In this document: piece after piece, positions 8,110-16,426 of the stretch
How the letters are laid out: every line of letters starts with the position of its first letter
Position numbering within the stretch: position 1 is the first letter of the stretch
Source: Sinorhizobium terangae
GTDB lineage: Bacteria > Pseudomonadota > Alphaproteobacteria > Rhizobiales > Rhizobiaceae
Assembly (NCBI RefSeq): GCF_029714365.1
Contig: NZ_CP121660.1
Location: forward strand, 1,116,001 to 1,180,000
DNA length: 64,000 bases
Direction of reading: 5' to 3'
The notes under the pieces: generated by a model
Database searches by the model: none
Told to the model about the DNA's origin: nothing
Seen by the model: the letters and a program-made list of their open reading frames with translations, nothing else
Translations under genes and position numbers: made by a program

Positions 8110-9870
8110 CTATCCAAACGTGAATACGAATGCTTCAACACCTGGATCAAGGAAGCGGATCTCGAACGTCCGCTCCCGCACCTCTCCCGATTGGCGTACG
8201 AGTTGATAGAGCCGCGTTTCCGAAACCGTACCGTTGCCATCGCGGTCGACGTCCGAACCGTGATCCGGACCCGGTGAAACGCCGTCGACCTTCACCTGAA
8301 AGCGCACTTCCCTGTCGCCGGCCCCTCGTCCGAGGACGAGGTGCAGGTCGCGGGCGCTGAACCTGTAGGTGATGCCTCCGCCGGCGCGATTGAGTGTCGC
8401 CTGCTCAGGCCCGACGGTCCAGTTGCCGGCGAGGCCCCACTGGTTGAGGCGAGGCTTTCCGGTCGTATAGTCGCGTGGCTCGTCGGCCGCGACACCTTCG
8501 GGCGATACGAAGTTCGCGGCACGCATGTAGCCGACATAGTCCTCGCCCGACTGCAGATTGGCGAAGTCGGGCGCGGTCTCGGCACCCTTTGCCTCCGGCC
8601 TCACGAGATCGCTGCCGTTCCGGTGGCTGCCCGCCGCTTCCGCCAGCAGTTCCTGTATGACGCGCTCGGACTGCTCGTATTCGCCCTCTCCGAAGTGGTG
8701 ATATCTGATCCGCCCCTCGGCATCGATGAAATAGTGCGCCGGCCAGTAGCTGTTCCCGAAGGCGCGCCAGATCGCGAAGTCGTTGTCGATCGCAACGGGA
8801 TAGCCGATCTTGAAATCCTGTACCGCCCGCCTGACGTTGTCGATACTCTTCTCGAAGGCGAATTCAGGTGCATGCACGCCGATGACCACTAGCCCCTGGT
8901 CCCGGTATTTTTCAGCCCAGGCGCGAACATAGGGGATCGTCCGAATGCAATTGATGCAGGAGTAGGTCCAGAAATCGACGAGCACGACCTTGCCGCGCAG
9001 TTCTTCCACTGTCAGCGGCTTGGAATTCAGCCACTCTACGGCACCGTCGAGCGGTGGGAGAATGCCTTCCACCGGCAAGCTGCTTCGATACGTCTGCCGC
9101 TGACCGTTCGCGGCCGATGCGGCACGATTTACAGTTGCCGCTCCGGAGGTGTCGGCACCCAGACGGTTCAGGAGCGACTGCTCAAGATTCGCCGTGCCCG
9201 CATAAGACAGGCGTGCCAGCATCCCCGTATCGAGGCCGAGCGCAATTGCCGCGACGCCGGCGAGCACGGCGATGCCAAGCACCTGCCGCAGACGCTCGCC
9301 AAGACCGAGCGACCGCTTCATCGCCGCGAACACCCTTCCGCCGGCGAGTACAGCGAGGGCGAGCGAGGTGGCCGCACCCGCCGCGTAGGCGGTGAGCAGA
9401 AGAGTCGTCTCGACGTTGGCGCCGTGGAGTGCGGCACCGGTCAGGACCAGCCCAAGAATCGGCCCGGCGCAGGGCGCCCATAGAAGCCCCGTTGCTACGC
9501 CAAGGAGCAGAGGTGCTCCAACGCTCGCCTTCTGCGCGGCCGTCTGTCGTGCGAGCCGGTTGCCGAGGGCGACTGCCGGCCGGGTGACGATCGCTGCAAC
9601 CTGCGGCGAAAGCAACATCACGCCGAAGACCGCGAGCACCACTATCGCCGCATATCGGCCGGCCTCATTCGCCTGGACGGCCCAGTCCCCGCCGATCGCA
9701 GCAAGCGTCGCCACGCCCGCGAATGTCACGACCTTTCCGAGGAGCATCGGAAGAATGCTCCTCGTGAATGGTTGACCGGCTCGGGAAAACACGAAGGGCA
9801 AGACAGGAAGGATGCAGGGGCTGACAATGGTCAGCACGCCTGCGAGATAGGCTATCGTGAAAAGGATCAT
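8110..9870 (-). CDS. DipZ-like CcdA-thioredoxin fusion protein
   Basis: 586 aa from the ATG at 9870 (AGAGGG upstream). Three parts are visible. Residues about 1-225 are a CcdA/DsbD-type membrane domain with Cys in SPCILPVLPF and APCAGPILG. Residues about 265-410 are a TlpA/thioredoxin-like domain with the redox pair in YSCINCIRT. The last 140 residues are the beta-rich C-terminal domain found in DipZ proteins (GRGAGDREVRFQVKVDG). The family moves reducing equivalents from cytoplasmic thioredoxin across the inner membrane to periplasmic substrates. All four expected cysteines are present. It stands alone, without cytochrome c maturation genes. Confidence 0.87.
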   Translation of the reverse strand: MILFTIAYLAGVLTIVSPCILPVLPFVFSRAGQPFTRSILPMLLGKVVTFAGVATLAAIGGDWAVQANEAGRYAAIVVLAVFGVMLLSPQVAAIVTRPAVALGNRLARQTAAQKASVGAPLLLGVATGLLWAPCAGPILGLVLTGAALHGANVETTLLLTAYAAGAATSLALAVLAGGRVFAAMKRSLGLGERLRQVLGIAVLAGVAAIALGLDTGMLARLSYAGTANLEQSLLNRLGADTSGAATVNRAASAANGQRQTYRSSLPVEGILPPLDGAVEWLNSKPLTVEELRGKVVLVDFWTYSCINCIRTIPYVRAWAEKYRDQGLVVIGVHAPEFAFEKSIDNVRRAVQDFKIGYPVAIDNDFAIWRAFGNSYWPAHYFIDAEGRIRYHHFGEGEYEQSERVIQELLAEAAGSHRNGSDLVRPEAKGAETAPDFANLQSGEDYVGYMRAANFVSPEGVAADEPRDYTTGKPRLNQWGLAGNWTVGPEQATLNRAGGGITYRFSARDLHLVLGRGAGDREVRFQVKVDGVSPGPDHGSDVDRDGNGTVSETRLYQLVRQSGEVRERTFEIRFLDPGVEAFVFTFG

Positions 9871-9995
9871 CGTCGTCCCTCTGCAATGAACCAACGCCTT
9901 ATTCAGCGTCGGTCGCGCTTGACACGCGCAGCAAGAGACCAGAGCGAAGTATCCGGCTTGTGTCCTCCTCCAAGCGGATGTGTATCAAAATGCTG

Positions 9996-10018
9996 CAGGA
10001 GGTCCCGGGAACCTCCTG
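9996..10018 (-). terminator. Hairpin downstream of the PfpI-family gene
   Basis: CAGGAGGT and ACCTCCTG form a perfect 8-bp stem around a 7-nt CCCGGGA loop. It lies 44 bp past the PfpI-like stop codon and about 125 bp before the DipZ-like start. No clear U-run follows, so termination is only likely. Confidence 0.5.
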
Positions 10019-10061
10019 TACCCGCAAATGCCGCCGGCGAACCAGCCCGTGCTGGAGACGG

Positions 10062-10736
10062 CTACTGCAGAAGCTTGAGCAGTTCCTTGGCAGCCGAGGT
10101 CGAGGAAGAAGGGTTCTGTCCGGTAATTAGCCGCCCATCCACGACCGTGAAATCAGCCCAGTCGGCGGCTTTTTCAAAGCGCCCGCCCAGACGTTTCAAT
10201 TCGTCCTCGACAAGGAACGGCACGACGTCGGTCAGTTGCACCGCCTCCTCCTCGGAATTGGTGAAGCCGGTAACGCGCTTTCCTCTGACGATGGGCTGCC
10301 CCTGGTGAGTGACCTCTTTGAGAACAGCCGGGCCATGGCAGACGGCCGCGACCGGCTTACCGGTGTTGTAGAAATCCTCGATCAGGGCGATCGAGTTCTT
10401 GTCGTCGGCGAGATCCCACAGGGGGCCATGTCCACCCGGATAGAAGATTGCGTCGAAGCCGTCGGCTTTGACGTCGCCGAGCTTTATGGTAGTTGCCAGT
10501 GCCTTCTGGGCCGCCGGATCTTTCTTGAAGCGCTCCATCGCCTCGGTCTGGTTGCCCGGCTCGTCGCTCTTGGGATCGATCGGCGGCTGGCCGCCCTTCG
10601 GCGAGGCGAGCGTGATCTCCGCACCGGCGTCCTTGAAAACATAATAGGGTGCAGCGAACTCCTCGAGCCAGAAACCCGTCGGTTTGCCGGTGTTCCCGAG
10701 TTGGTCATGCGAAGTCAAAACCATCAAGATTTTCAT
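10062..10736 (-). CDS. DJ-1/PfpI family protein (type 1 glutamine amidotransferase-like)
   Basis: 224 aa. The start at 10736 (MKILMVLTS) is preferred over the ATG two codons earlier because GAGGGAG lies 7 bases upstream of it. The fold signature is the nucleophilic Cys-His pair in AVCHGPAVL (near residue 130), with FYPGGHGPLWDL ahead of it. This subgroup (GKPTGFWLEE, ITGQNPSSS) includes HchA/YajL-like deglycases and stress chaperones that repair glyoxal or methylglyoxal adducts. It is divergent from a LysR-family gene that may control it; the shared promoter region is 10737-10990. Confidence 0.85.
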   Translation of the reverse strand: MKILMVLTSHDQLGNTGKPTGFWLEEFAAPYYVFKDAGAEITLASPKGGQPPIDPKSDEPGNQTEAMERFKKDPAAQKALATTIKLGDVKADGFDAIFYPGGHGPLWDLADDKNSIALIEDFYNTGKPVAAVCHGPAVLKEVTHQGQPIVRGKRVTGFTNSEEEAVQLTDVVPFLVEDELKRLGGRFEKAADWADFTVVDGRLITGQNPSSSTSAAKELLKLLQ

Positions 10737-10990
10737 CGTCATTCTCCCTCTTTTGAGGCGCCCAAACGTGGGATCGCCGGGATAATTCTCGAACTCGGGG
10801 CTTGGTGCCATGAGGATAGCTCGTCCATGACCACACGGGCACAGATGTTCCAGCTTCTCAGCCTATTCCTGGTACTTGGCCGGATATTGGCCGATTGCAG
10901 CGGCTTCCTCTGCACCATATTTACTTCTTGCCGCCTTCGCGGGAATACTTGGTGCACGGCAGTCACTCTCCCGAAAAACGGCAGAATAAG

Positions 10991-11923
10991 ATGGATCGCA
11001 TCGATGCAATGAAAGTGTTCGTTACTGCGATCGACGAGGGCAGCCTCGCCAGCGCCGCTCGCCGGTTGAAGCGATCACCGACGGCGGTCAGCCGGGCGCT
11101 GAGCTTCCTGGAGGCCCATGTCGGTGTCGAGCTCTTGCATCGCACGACCCGCACGCTCAAGCTGAGCGAGGCCGGGCAACGCTATGCGGCCGCCTGTCGG
11201 CGGGTGCTCACCGACCTCGAGGAAGCCGACATGCTCGCAGGAGGAGAGCGTTCCGCGCCCCGTGGGATGTTGACGATTTCGGCGCCACCAATCCTCGGCG
11301 AAGAGGTGCTTCGCCCCATTGTCGATGACTTCCTTGACCTCTACCCCGCCGTGTCGGCCCAGCTTCTTCTTCTCGATCGGTTCGTCAACCTGGTGGATGA
11401 AGGAGTCGACATCGCCTTGCGCATCGGCCATCTGGCGGATTCGTCGCTCATCTCCACGCGGATCGGCGGCGACGTGCGGCGGGTCGTGGTCGCCTCGCCT
11501 CGATACCTCGCCAATCATCCTCGTATCGATGAACCTGCGGACCTCGCCAAGCATCAGATCGTGGCCTTCACCAATTTCGGTCTTGAGTCCTGGAGCTTTA
11601 CGCCCGCGGAGGGCTCGTCCATCCCCAGAACGGTCCAGTTCACGCCGAGAAGCATCGTCAACAGCGTGCGGGCTGCAGCCGCCTCAGCGGCCGCGGGCCA
11701 CGGCGTGACCCGGCTCTATTCCTACCATGTCGCGGAGTATGTGAGAGACGGGCGCCTCAAGATCGTGCTCGCCGACGCCGAGCATCCGCCCCTGCCGGCA
11801 CATATGCTCGCACCCCAAGGTCGCATGTCGGTGCCGAAGGTCCGTGCCTTTGTCGACTTCGCCGCGCCGCGTCTACGCTCCGAATTTGCTCGCTTGGCGG
11901 CAGAATCGGGTACGCTCGGCTGA
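10991..11923 (+). CDS. LysR-family transcriptional regulator
   Basis: 310 aa from the ATG at 10991 (MDRIDAMKVFVTAIDEG), the usual LysR N-terminus; the longer frame adds 32 unrelated residues. The winged helix spans residues 3-62, with recognition region SPTAVSRALSFLEAHVG, and the effector-binding domain covers about 90-300. It resembles the AaeR/PtxR-like group that is often divergent from an oxidoreductase or PfpI gene. It is divergent from the PfpI-like gene and 144 bp upstream of an SDR gene on the same strand, so either may be a target. Confidence 0.87.
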   Translation: MDRIDAMKVFVTAIDEGSLASAARRLKRSPTAVSRALSFLEAHVGVELLHRTTRTLKLSEAGQRYAAACRRVLTDLEEADMLAGGERSAPRGMLTISAPPILGEEVLRPIVDDFLDLYPAVSAQLLLLDRFVNLVDEGVDIALRIGHLADSSLISTRIGGDVRRVVVASPRYLANHPRIDEPADLAKHQIVAFTNFGLESWSFTPAEGSSIPRTVQFTPRSIVNSVRAAAASAAAGHGVTRLYSYHVAEYVRDGRLKIVLADAEHPPLPAHMLAPQGRMSVPKVRAFVDFAAPRLRSEFARLAAESGTLG

Positions 11924-12067
11924 TTATGCCGATTCGCGAATGAGTGTCCGCCAACCGCTGGCAATTCTCCCAAAGATCGGACGGATCTAACTTCGATTGC
12001 ACCAACGCCGAGGGCGGAGGGCGGACGCAGGGAAGCGGCCGCTGCAATCGAAAAAAGGATCACGATC

Positions 12068-12781
12068 ATGGCTACCGAACAGAAAGTCGTCATCATCACC
12101 GGCGCGTCACAGGGCATCGGCGCGGGGTTGGTTCGCGCCTACCGCGACCGAAACTACCGCGTCGTCGCCACCTCCCGGTCCATAAGGCCGAGCGCTGACC
12201 CGGATATTCACACGGTCGCCGGCGATATCAGCCAGCCGGAGACCGCGGAACGGATCGTCCGAGAAGCGCTCGAACGCTACGGCCGCATTGACACGCTGGT
12301 CAACAATGCAGGCGTCTTCCTCGCAAAGCCGTTCGTCGAAATGTCCGAGGAGGACTACGAGCATAACCTCGGCGTGAACGTGGGCGGCTTCTTCCACATC
12401 ACCCGGCGCGCTGCGGCCGAGATGCTGAAGCAGGGCTCGGGCCACATCGTCAGCATCACCACCAGCCTGGTCGACCAGCCGATGGTCGGCATACCGTCCG
12501 CCCTTGCCTCCCTGACCAAGGGTGGCCTGAACGCGGTGACTCGGTCGCTGGCGATGGAGTTCTCGAAGAGCGGCGTTCGCGTCAACGCGGTCTCCCCGGG
12601 GATCATCAAGACGCCCATGCATGCGCCCGAGACGCACTCGGCGCTGGCCGGACTGCACCCGGTCGGCCGCATGGGCGATATCCGCGACATCGTCGACGCC
12701 GTTCTTTACCTCGAGTCCGCCGGTTTCGTCACCGGCGAGATCCTCCACGTCGATGGCGGCCAGAGTGCCGGACGCTGGTAA
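12068..12781 (+). CDS. Short-chain dehydrogenase/reductase
   Basis: 237 aa SDR. It has TGASQGIG near residue 13, NNAG near residue 80, Ser in SITTSLVDQ and the PG motif VSPGIIKTP. The expected catalytic Tyr-x3-Lys is unusual: the region reads GIPSALASLTKGG, with Ser or Ala where Tyr normally stands and the Lys kept. The protein may therefore use a different proton donor or have a non-catalytic role. The tautomerase gene follows 79 bp downstream with a hairpin between them. A 144-bp gap separates it from the LysR gene. Confidence 0.83.
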   Translation: MATEQKVVIITGASQGIGAGLVRAYRDRNYRVVATSRSIRPSADPDIHTVAGDISQPETAERIVREALERYGRIDTLVNNAGVFLAKPFVEMSEEDYEHNLGVNVGGFFHITRRAAAEMLKQGSGHIVSITTSLVDQPMVGIPSALASLTKGGLNAVTRSLAMEFSKSGVRVNAVSPGIIKTPMHAPETHSALAGLHPVGRMGDIRDIVDAVLYLESAGFVTGEILHVDGGQSAGRW

Positions 12782-12796
12782 CCCGCACAATGGAGA

Positions 12797-12823
12797 GCGG
12801 CCGCGCTGTAGCGGCGCGGCCGC
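12797..12823. other. Perfect 10-bp hairpin between the SDR and tautomerase genes
   Basis: GCGGCCGCGC and GCGCGGCCGC flank a 7-nt TGTAGCG loop. It starts 15 bp after the SDR stop codon and ends 37 bp before the tautomerase ATG. There is no T-run directly after it, so it may act as a partial terminator or as an mRNA-stability element. Confidence 0.5.
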
Positions 12824-12860
12824 GGTCAACGACGAAAAAATTTTCACAAAGGAGACTGCA

Positions 12861-13100
12861 ATGCCTATCGTCACCGTACAGGTTACCCGTGAGGGAAGCG
12901 TACCGGGCCGCAATTCGGTTACCGCCGAGGAGAAGGCCGCCATCATCAAGGGCGTCAGCGAGGTGCTCCTCAACGTCCTGAACAAGCCGCTTGAATCAAC
13001 CTATGTCGTGATCGAGGAGGTCGACCTCGACAATTGGGGCTGGGGCGGCCTTCCCACCGTTCAATACCGCCAAAGACGGGCCGCAGAGGCAAAGTCCTGA
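12861..13100 (+). CDS. 4-oxalocrotonate tautomerase-family enzyme
   Basis: 79 aa, the usual size for the family. It starts MPIVTVQVTREG, so Pro1, the catalytic amino-terminal base, would be exposed after Met removal. A GGAG site lies 7 bases before the ATG. Family members isomerise keto-enol or unsaturated acids; the substrate is unknown. It is likely co-expressed with the SDR upstream, and a strong hairpin follows it. Confidence 0.87.
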   Translation: MPIVTVQVTREGSVPGRNSVTAEEKAAIIKGVSEVLLNVLNKPLESTYVVIEEVDLDNWGWGGLPTVQYRQRRAAEAKS

Positions 13101-13114
13101 CGCCCCAACCTAGG

Positions 13115-13153
13115 CGTTTGCCGCCTGTCGGTGCGCCCCGCAGGCGGCAAGCG
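13115..13153 (+). terminator. Strong hairpin after the tautomerase gene
   Basis: TTGCCGCCTG pairs perfectly with CAGGCGGCAA around a 13-nt loop. The stem extends to 13 bp with one mismatch (CGT against GCG). It lies 15 bp past the stop codon. It probably marks the end of the SDR-tautomerase transcript and the left side of the accessory patch. Confidence 0.6.
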
Positions 13154-13487
13154 ATCCCACACACGCGAGAAAGCGACTGGAACTTGCGGAGATCGAACAT
13201 GGCAACGATCATGCACAACTATCCCGCTCGATACCCCACGGGCATTGCGGATCACACATAGTACCAGACAATCACAGAAATGGAGTGTTTTCAGCCGCTT
13301 AGCGGTCTCAGTTTTCACGAAAAAACGTCGTCGATAGACTCCTCAGTTTATTTATCCAAAACAAATACTCAAGAGAATTCCCGTGAGCTCGCCTCTACTG
13401 TGAGCCTTTTGGTGGTCGACGAAATTTGGCCGGCCTCGGCCGCAAATTCCCTCGCGCGGAATTCAGTCACGCGTTCAATTCGATTGA
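13154..13487. other. Gene-free, AT-richer stretch
   Basis: About 330 bases with no credible gene. Composition shifts to AT-rich around 13260-13400. The reading frames here lack ribosome sites and family motifs. It adjoins the truncated HNH-type gene fragment and may hold its decayed remainder, but no HNH motif was found. Confidence 0.4.
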
Positions 13488-13850
13488 TCAGGTAGCTGCG
13501 ACAGTTAAGCAACCGATGACGGGATTCTGTCGATCGTCCAGAGCAATCGGATCGCGGCGATACCTCGCAATTCGTGCTCGCATTTCAGAGCGGCTGGAAA
13601 CGCCATTCTTGAGGGCAAAGGCCTCCCAGGTCAGAGACAGCGGCGCGATTGACGCATGACCGAAGATGCTGCCACCAACGATGAAGTTGTTTGGCGCATG
13701 TAGCTTGAAGCGAAACAGCTCGCCAGGCTGGAGCGCCCGAAACTGCGTGGTGCCGCTGGGCTGCCAGAAATTAACTTCGTCATGTGGAGCGGACGCGCTC
13801 AACCGGTCAAACCAGGATCTGTCCGTAACAGCGACGAAGAGCCGGACCAT
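13488..13850 (-). pseudogene. Truncated N-terminal fragment of an HNH-type endonuclease
   Basis: 120 aa. The sequence (MVRLFVAVTDRSWFDRL, EVNFWQPSG, LFRFKLHAPNNFIVGG, SLTWEAF, RARIARYRR, NPVIGC) matches the N-terminal half of putative restriction HNH endonucleases, which are normally near 300 aa and carry the HNH motif in the C-terminal half. Here the frame ends just after the IGC motif and no nuclease domain follows in any minus-strand frame. A stand-alone small protein is possible, but a truncated gene is more likely. It neighbours the AbiE toxin-antitoxin pair. Confidence 0.65.
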
Positions 13851-14014
13851 AGTCTAATCTCTCAGCTCCGCTGTGTTCTGAAGCGCCAACCTCCTGGCAC
13901 TCCATATGGCGATCTCCGCGGTCTGCGAGCGAACCGTTGCGGAGCACAATGTCCAGGTTGTCGCCCTCGCCCCATTCCGTTTCATTTCGGCGTCCCCTAC
14001 GCGTCCCACTTCTC

Positions 14015-14932
14015 TCATGTCGCAAGTGCCTGCCAGAGATCTGACAGCAGCTTTTCGCGCCGGCCCTCCGAAAGTTTGGCCAAGTTGTCGACCTTCCAGC
14101 GCACCGCCGGCAGCTCCGCCGCTCCAGGTACTCCAAGCAAATCCCAGTCAGGTTCGCTGGCCTTGAAGGAGAGGAGAAAACGCCGGTGCTCGGGAGGCAT
14201 CCTGCCAACGACCTCGGCGATTAAAGCTTCACGGGCATCGTACAACGCCTCCAGGGTCACGGGCTCTTCCGTCATGCCGGCAAACCCCGCGTCGAACTCC
14301 TGGCGCAAGTCTTTGCGCGTCGGCGCCAAGACCTCCCCCATCGGTCTGTTGTGGCTCAGGATGTAGATAATGAAGGCGCGCCGCAGCGCATCAGATATGC
14401 CCTCATTAGCAAGGAGATCCCTGACATCGAACAGATCACGCGGGTGCTGCCGATCCAACGCGGCGACGATCTTGCCAGCATAGAGGTCCGGGAAGGATAC
14501 GACAGGAACCTCGGCATAGCCGAAGAGCTCTTCCACCCGGTCGCAAACCGCCCGTGTCTCGGGACAGTAGACGCAGCCACGAATGACAGGCGTCACCTCG
14601 ATCTTGATCTGCACACCGTGGGAGGCGACCAGCACCTTTGTTGCGGCACCTTCGTTATGCAACGGCACGACCTGCGTGCGGCTACGCGGTACATTCTCGC
14701 CTATCCGGGCAGCAATCCGTCGTATCGCAGCGTCGATATTGCCGAGGGAAGTCGCGCGATCCTCGACCGGCAGATAAGTCAGGTCGATATCGACCGACAG
14801 GCGGGGAAGGTCTCTGACGAAGAGATTGATGGCCGTGCCACCCTTCAATGCAACGACAGGCTCCTCAGCAACGAGTGGCAGGACCCGAACGAGGAGGCTG
14901 ACTTGCGCGCGGTAAGCATCAGACGCCGGCAT
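14015..14932 (-). CDS. AbiEii/AbiGii-type nucleotidyltransferase toxin
   Basis: 305 aa from the ATG at 14932, which overlaps the antitoxin gene by 14 bases, the usual coupling in abiE pairs. The nucleotidyltransferase signature is intact: ALKGGTAINLF then SVDIDLTYLP (about residues 27-55). Downstream are FPDLYAGKIVAALDRQHPRD and the helical C-terminal region. AbiEii proteins are type IV toxins that block growth and can abort phage infection; one branch modifies tRNA. With the antitoxin complete beside it, this is probably a working system. Neighbouring gene decay suggests horizontal origin. Confidence 0.88.
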   Translation of the reverse strand: MPASDAYRAQVSLLVRVLPLVAEEPVVALKGGTAINLFVRDLPRLSVDIDLTYLPVEDRATSLGNIDAAIRRIAARIGENVPRSRTQVVPLHNEGAATKVLVASHGVQIKIEVTPVIRGCVYCPETRAVCDRVEELFGYAEVPVVSFPDLYAGKIVAALDRQHPRDLFDVRDLLANEGISDALRRAFIIYILSHNRPMGEVLAPTRKDLRQEFDAGFAGMTEEPVTLEALYDAREALIAEVVGRMPPEHRRFLLSFKASEPDWDLLGVPGAAELPAVRWKVDNLAKLSEGRREKLLSDLWQALAT

Positions 14933-15710
14933 CGAGTGTCTCCGGCACAGTGATCTGATACTTGCTGTCCAGCCGACCTCCAACCACGATCTGGCGCTTG
15001 CCGCGACCAAGGTCGATACGTTTGAGATCGAGCCGACCGAACCATGGATGGGCGTGCCGCTCCGCGAGCCAGAGAAACAGCCTCTTCACCTTCACACTGC
15101 GGCAGGCTTCCAGCACTGCTTGAACCCGCTTCGGGCTCAGAGTGCGAACCGACTCCATTAGGACATCCGCCTGATGGAACGTCTCCTGGGACGGAAGCAG
15201 GTCAAGAAGCTCGCAAAGCGCGCGCTCGGGCGCGGAGACATCGAGTTCCCATCCCCAATGTCCCCATGCAATGCGTGTCCTCCCCGGCGCGTCGGCATCG
15301 AAGAGCTTGTCTGCCTTGTGTTCGACGAACTGAGCGTCAGTCGGTATCCGCTCAACCCAGCCAGGCAAACTGCCAAAAACATAGAGGTGGATTTCAGGCT
15401 TGCCCGAAAAGCGAAGGTAGTGCGTCAGGCCTTGAAGCTCGAGTGCGCTGCGACCGCCGACGTGCACGGATTTGTCAAGGAGACGCTGGAGCGAGATGAC
15501 CACGCGCTGCCATGCTACGGTCTGCTCGACGTTGCCGGTTGGCCGCTGATAGACGCCGCGGACTACACCTTCGAGCCAACCCTGCGCTACGTACTTTTCC
15601 CGCCACTGCCGACGGTAGCCGTGTTTCTCCAGCCAAGCGGTGTCAACCACCAGCCCCTCGGGGAGCAGGCGATGAAGCTGGTTTATCTTTTCGTTCTTTT
15701 GACCTACCAT
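14919..15710 (-). CDS. AbiEi-type antitoxin and autorepressor
   Basis: 263 aa from the ATG at 15710. This start fits the family because the N-terminal winged helix begins at KINQLHRLLPEG; a longer frame reaches 15821 but would run through the operator. The N-terminal HTH (about 5-60) is followed by the C-terminal antitoxin domain (GRSALELQGLTHYL, then ERALCELLDLLP). Known AbiEi proteins bind paired inverted repeats in their own promoter and repress the operon. A matching repeat pair is present here and overlaps the start codon. No ribosome site precedes 15710, so translation may be leaderless. Confidence 0.87.
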   Translation of the reverse strand: MVGQKNEKINQLHRLLPEGLVVDTAWLEKHGYRRQWREKYVAQGWLEGVVRGVYQRPTGNVEQTVAWQRVVISLQRLLDKSVHVGGRSALELQGLTHYLRFSGKPEIHLYVFGSLPGWVERIPTDAQFVEHKADKLFDADAPGRTRIAWGHWGWELDVSAPERALCELLDLLPSQETFHQADVLMESVRTLSPKRVQAVLEACRSVKVKRLFLWLAERHAHPWFGRLDLKRIDLGRGKRQIVVGGRLDSKYQITVPETLDAGV

Positions 15711-15786
15711 TGGTGGGTGAAAATAGCACGAGTCCAAACCGCAGGACAAGTTTGAGTTTCGGTATTTTCGACCCATCAACGGTAGG
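15703..15786. promoter_or_regulatory. Paired inverted repeats, probable AbiEi operator
   Basis: The arm at 15703-15725 (CCTACCATTGGTGGGT then GAAAATA) is repeated inverted at 15763-15786 (as CCTACCGTTGATGGGT then CGAAAATA). They differ at two bases and one inserted C, with a 37-bp spacer. A minus-strand promoter reading TTGTCC and, 17-18 bp on, TATTTT fits in the spacer and near arm. This would place transcription start within a few bases of the ATG at 15710. The DUF2188 gene diverges from the same region. Confidence 0.7.
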
Positions 15787-15838
15787 CATAAAAGCTCAAC
15801 ATTTAAACCACCAAGACACAACGCATCTGAAGAAGGAA

Positions 15839-16069
15839 ATGGCCAAGCTGCCGAAATTCATGCTTACGCACAATGACACAAAGGATCGGTGGGACCTGAC
15901 CAAAGACGGCGCGCGCCGTCCCACGACGACCTTCGCCACCAAAGCCGAGGCCACCAAAGGTGGCGCCCTCGAGAAGGCTGTCGGCAAGGCCGGCGGATCG
16001 GTGAAAATTCAGAAGGTTGCACCGTTCATCAAAATCGGCAAGCGGTTCTATACCCGGTCAACAAGCTAG
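15839..16069 (+). CDS. DUF2188 domain protein
   Basis: 76 aa. It matches the DUF2188 pattern: a strand pair with DTKDRWDLTKDGARRPTTTF, then a helix with AEATKGGALEKAVGKAGG and a final VKIQKVAPFIKIG. These small proteins are common on mobile and phage-like DNA and have no known function. The ATG has AGAAGGAA just upstream. It is divergent from the AbiE pair, and the paired-repeat operator lies 53 bp upstream, so AbiEi could also affect it. Confidence 0.75.
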   Translation: MAKLPKFMLTHNDTKDRWDLTKDGARRPTTTFATKAEATKGGALEKAVGKAGGSVKIQKVAPFIKIGKRFYTRSTS

Positions 16070-16426
16070 ATCGCTGGGATCGTTCAAACCTCGTCCTACG
16101 CCAACGCACGCGACATCTCCCTTTTGATACCGACCGGGGCCGGCGGGATGTATACGTCGGGATGAGCCCCCGTCCGTTGGCGGAGGCAAAGCCTGAGCGA
16201 ACGAGCCCGAACACTGCTTCCAGTGCGGCCGTTGTTGCGACCTGCGTTCTCCCGTAACTGTAGTTGCCACAGAATCTCGTGATCCTGCATGCGTTTCCGG
16301 AAGCGGGAAGGATCAGGCGGAGTACGTCGGGATGGTCACAGAACGTTATTTGTTCCAGACACCAAACCCATACCCCAGTTCATCCGCACACACGCATAAC
16401 ATACTGATAAACAAAGAATTATTTCT
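16070..16426. other. Gene-free stretch between the DUF2188 gene and the NMO pseudogene
   Basis: About 360 bases with only short overlapping frames and no start with a ribosome site. The last 100 bases turn AT-rich (around 16380-16440). No RNA gene or repeat was recognised. Confidence 0.4.

Noticed and set aside
16070..16290. Short minus-strand frames considered as a transposase remnant
   Set aside because: No DDE-type motif, no terminal inverted repeats and no flanking duplication.
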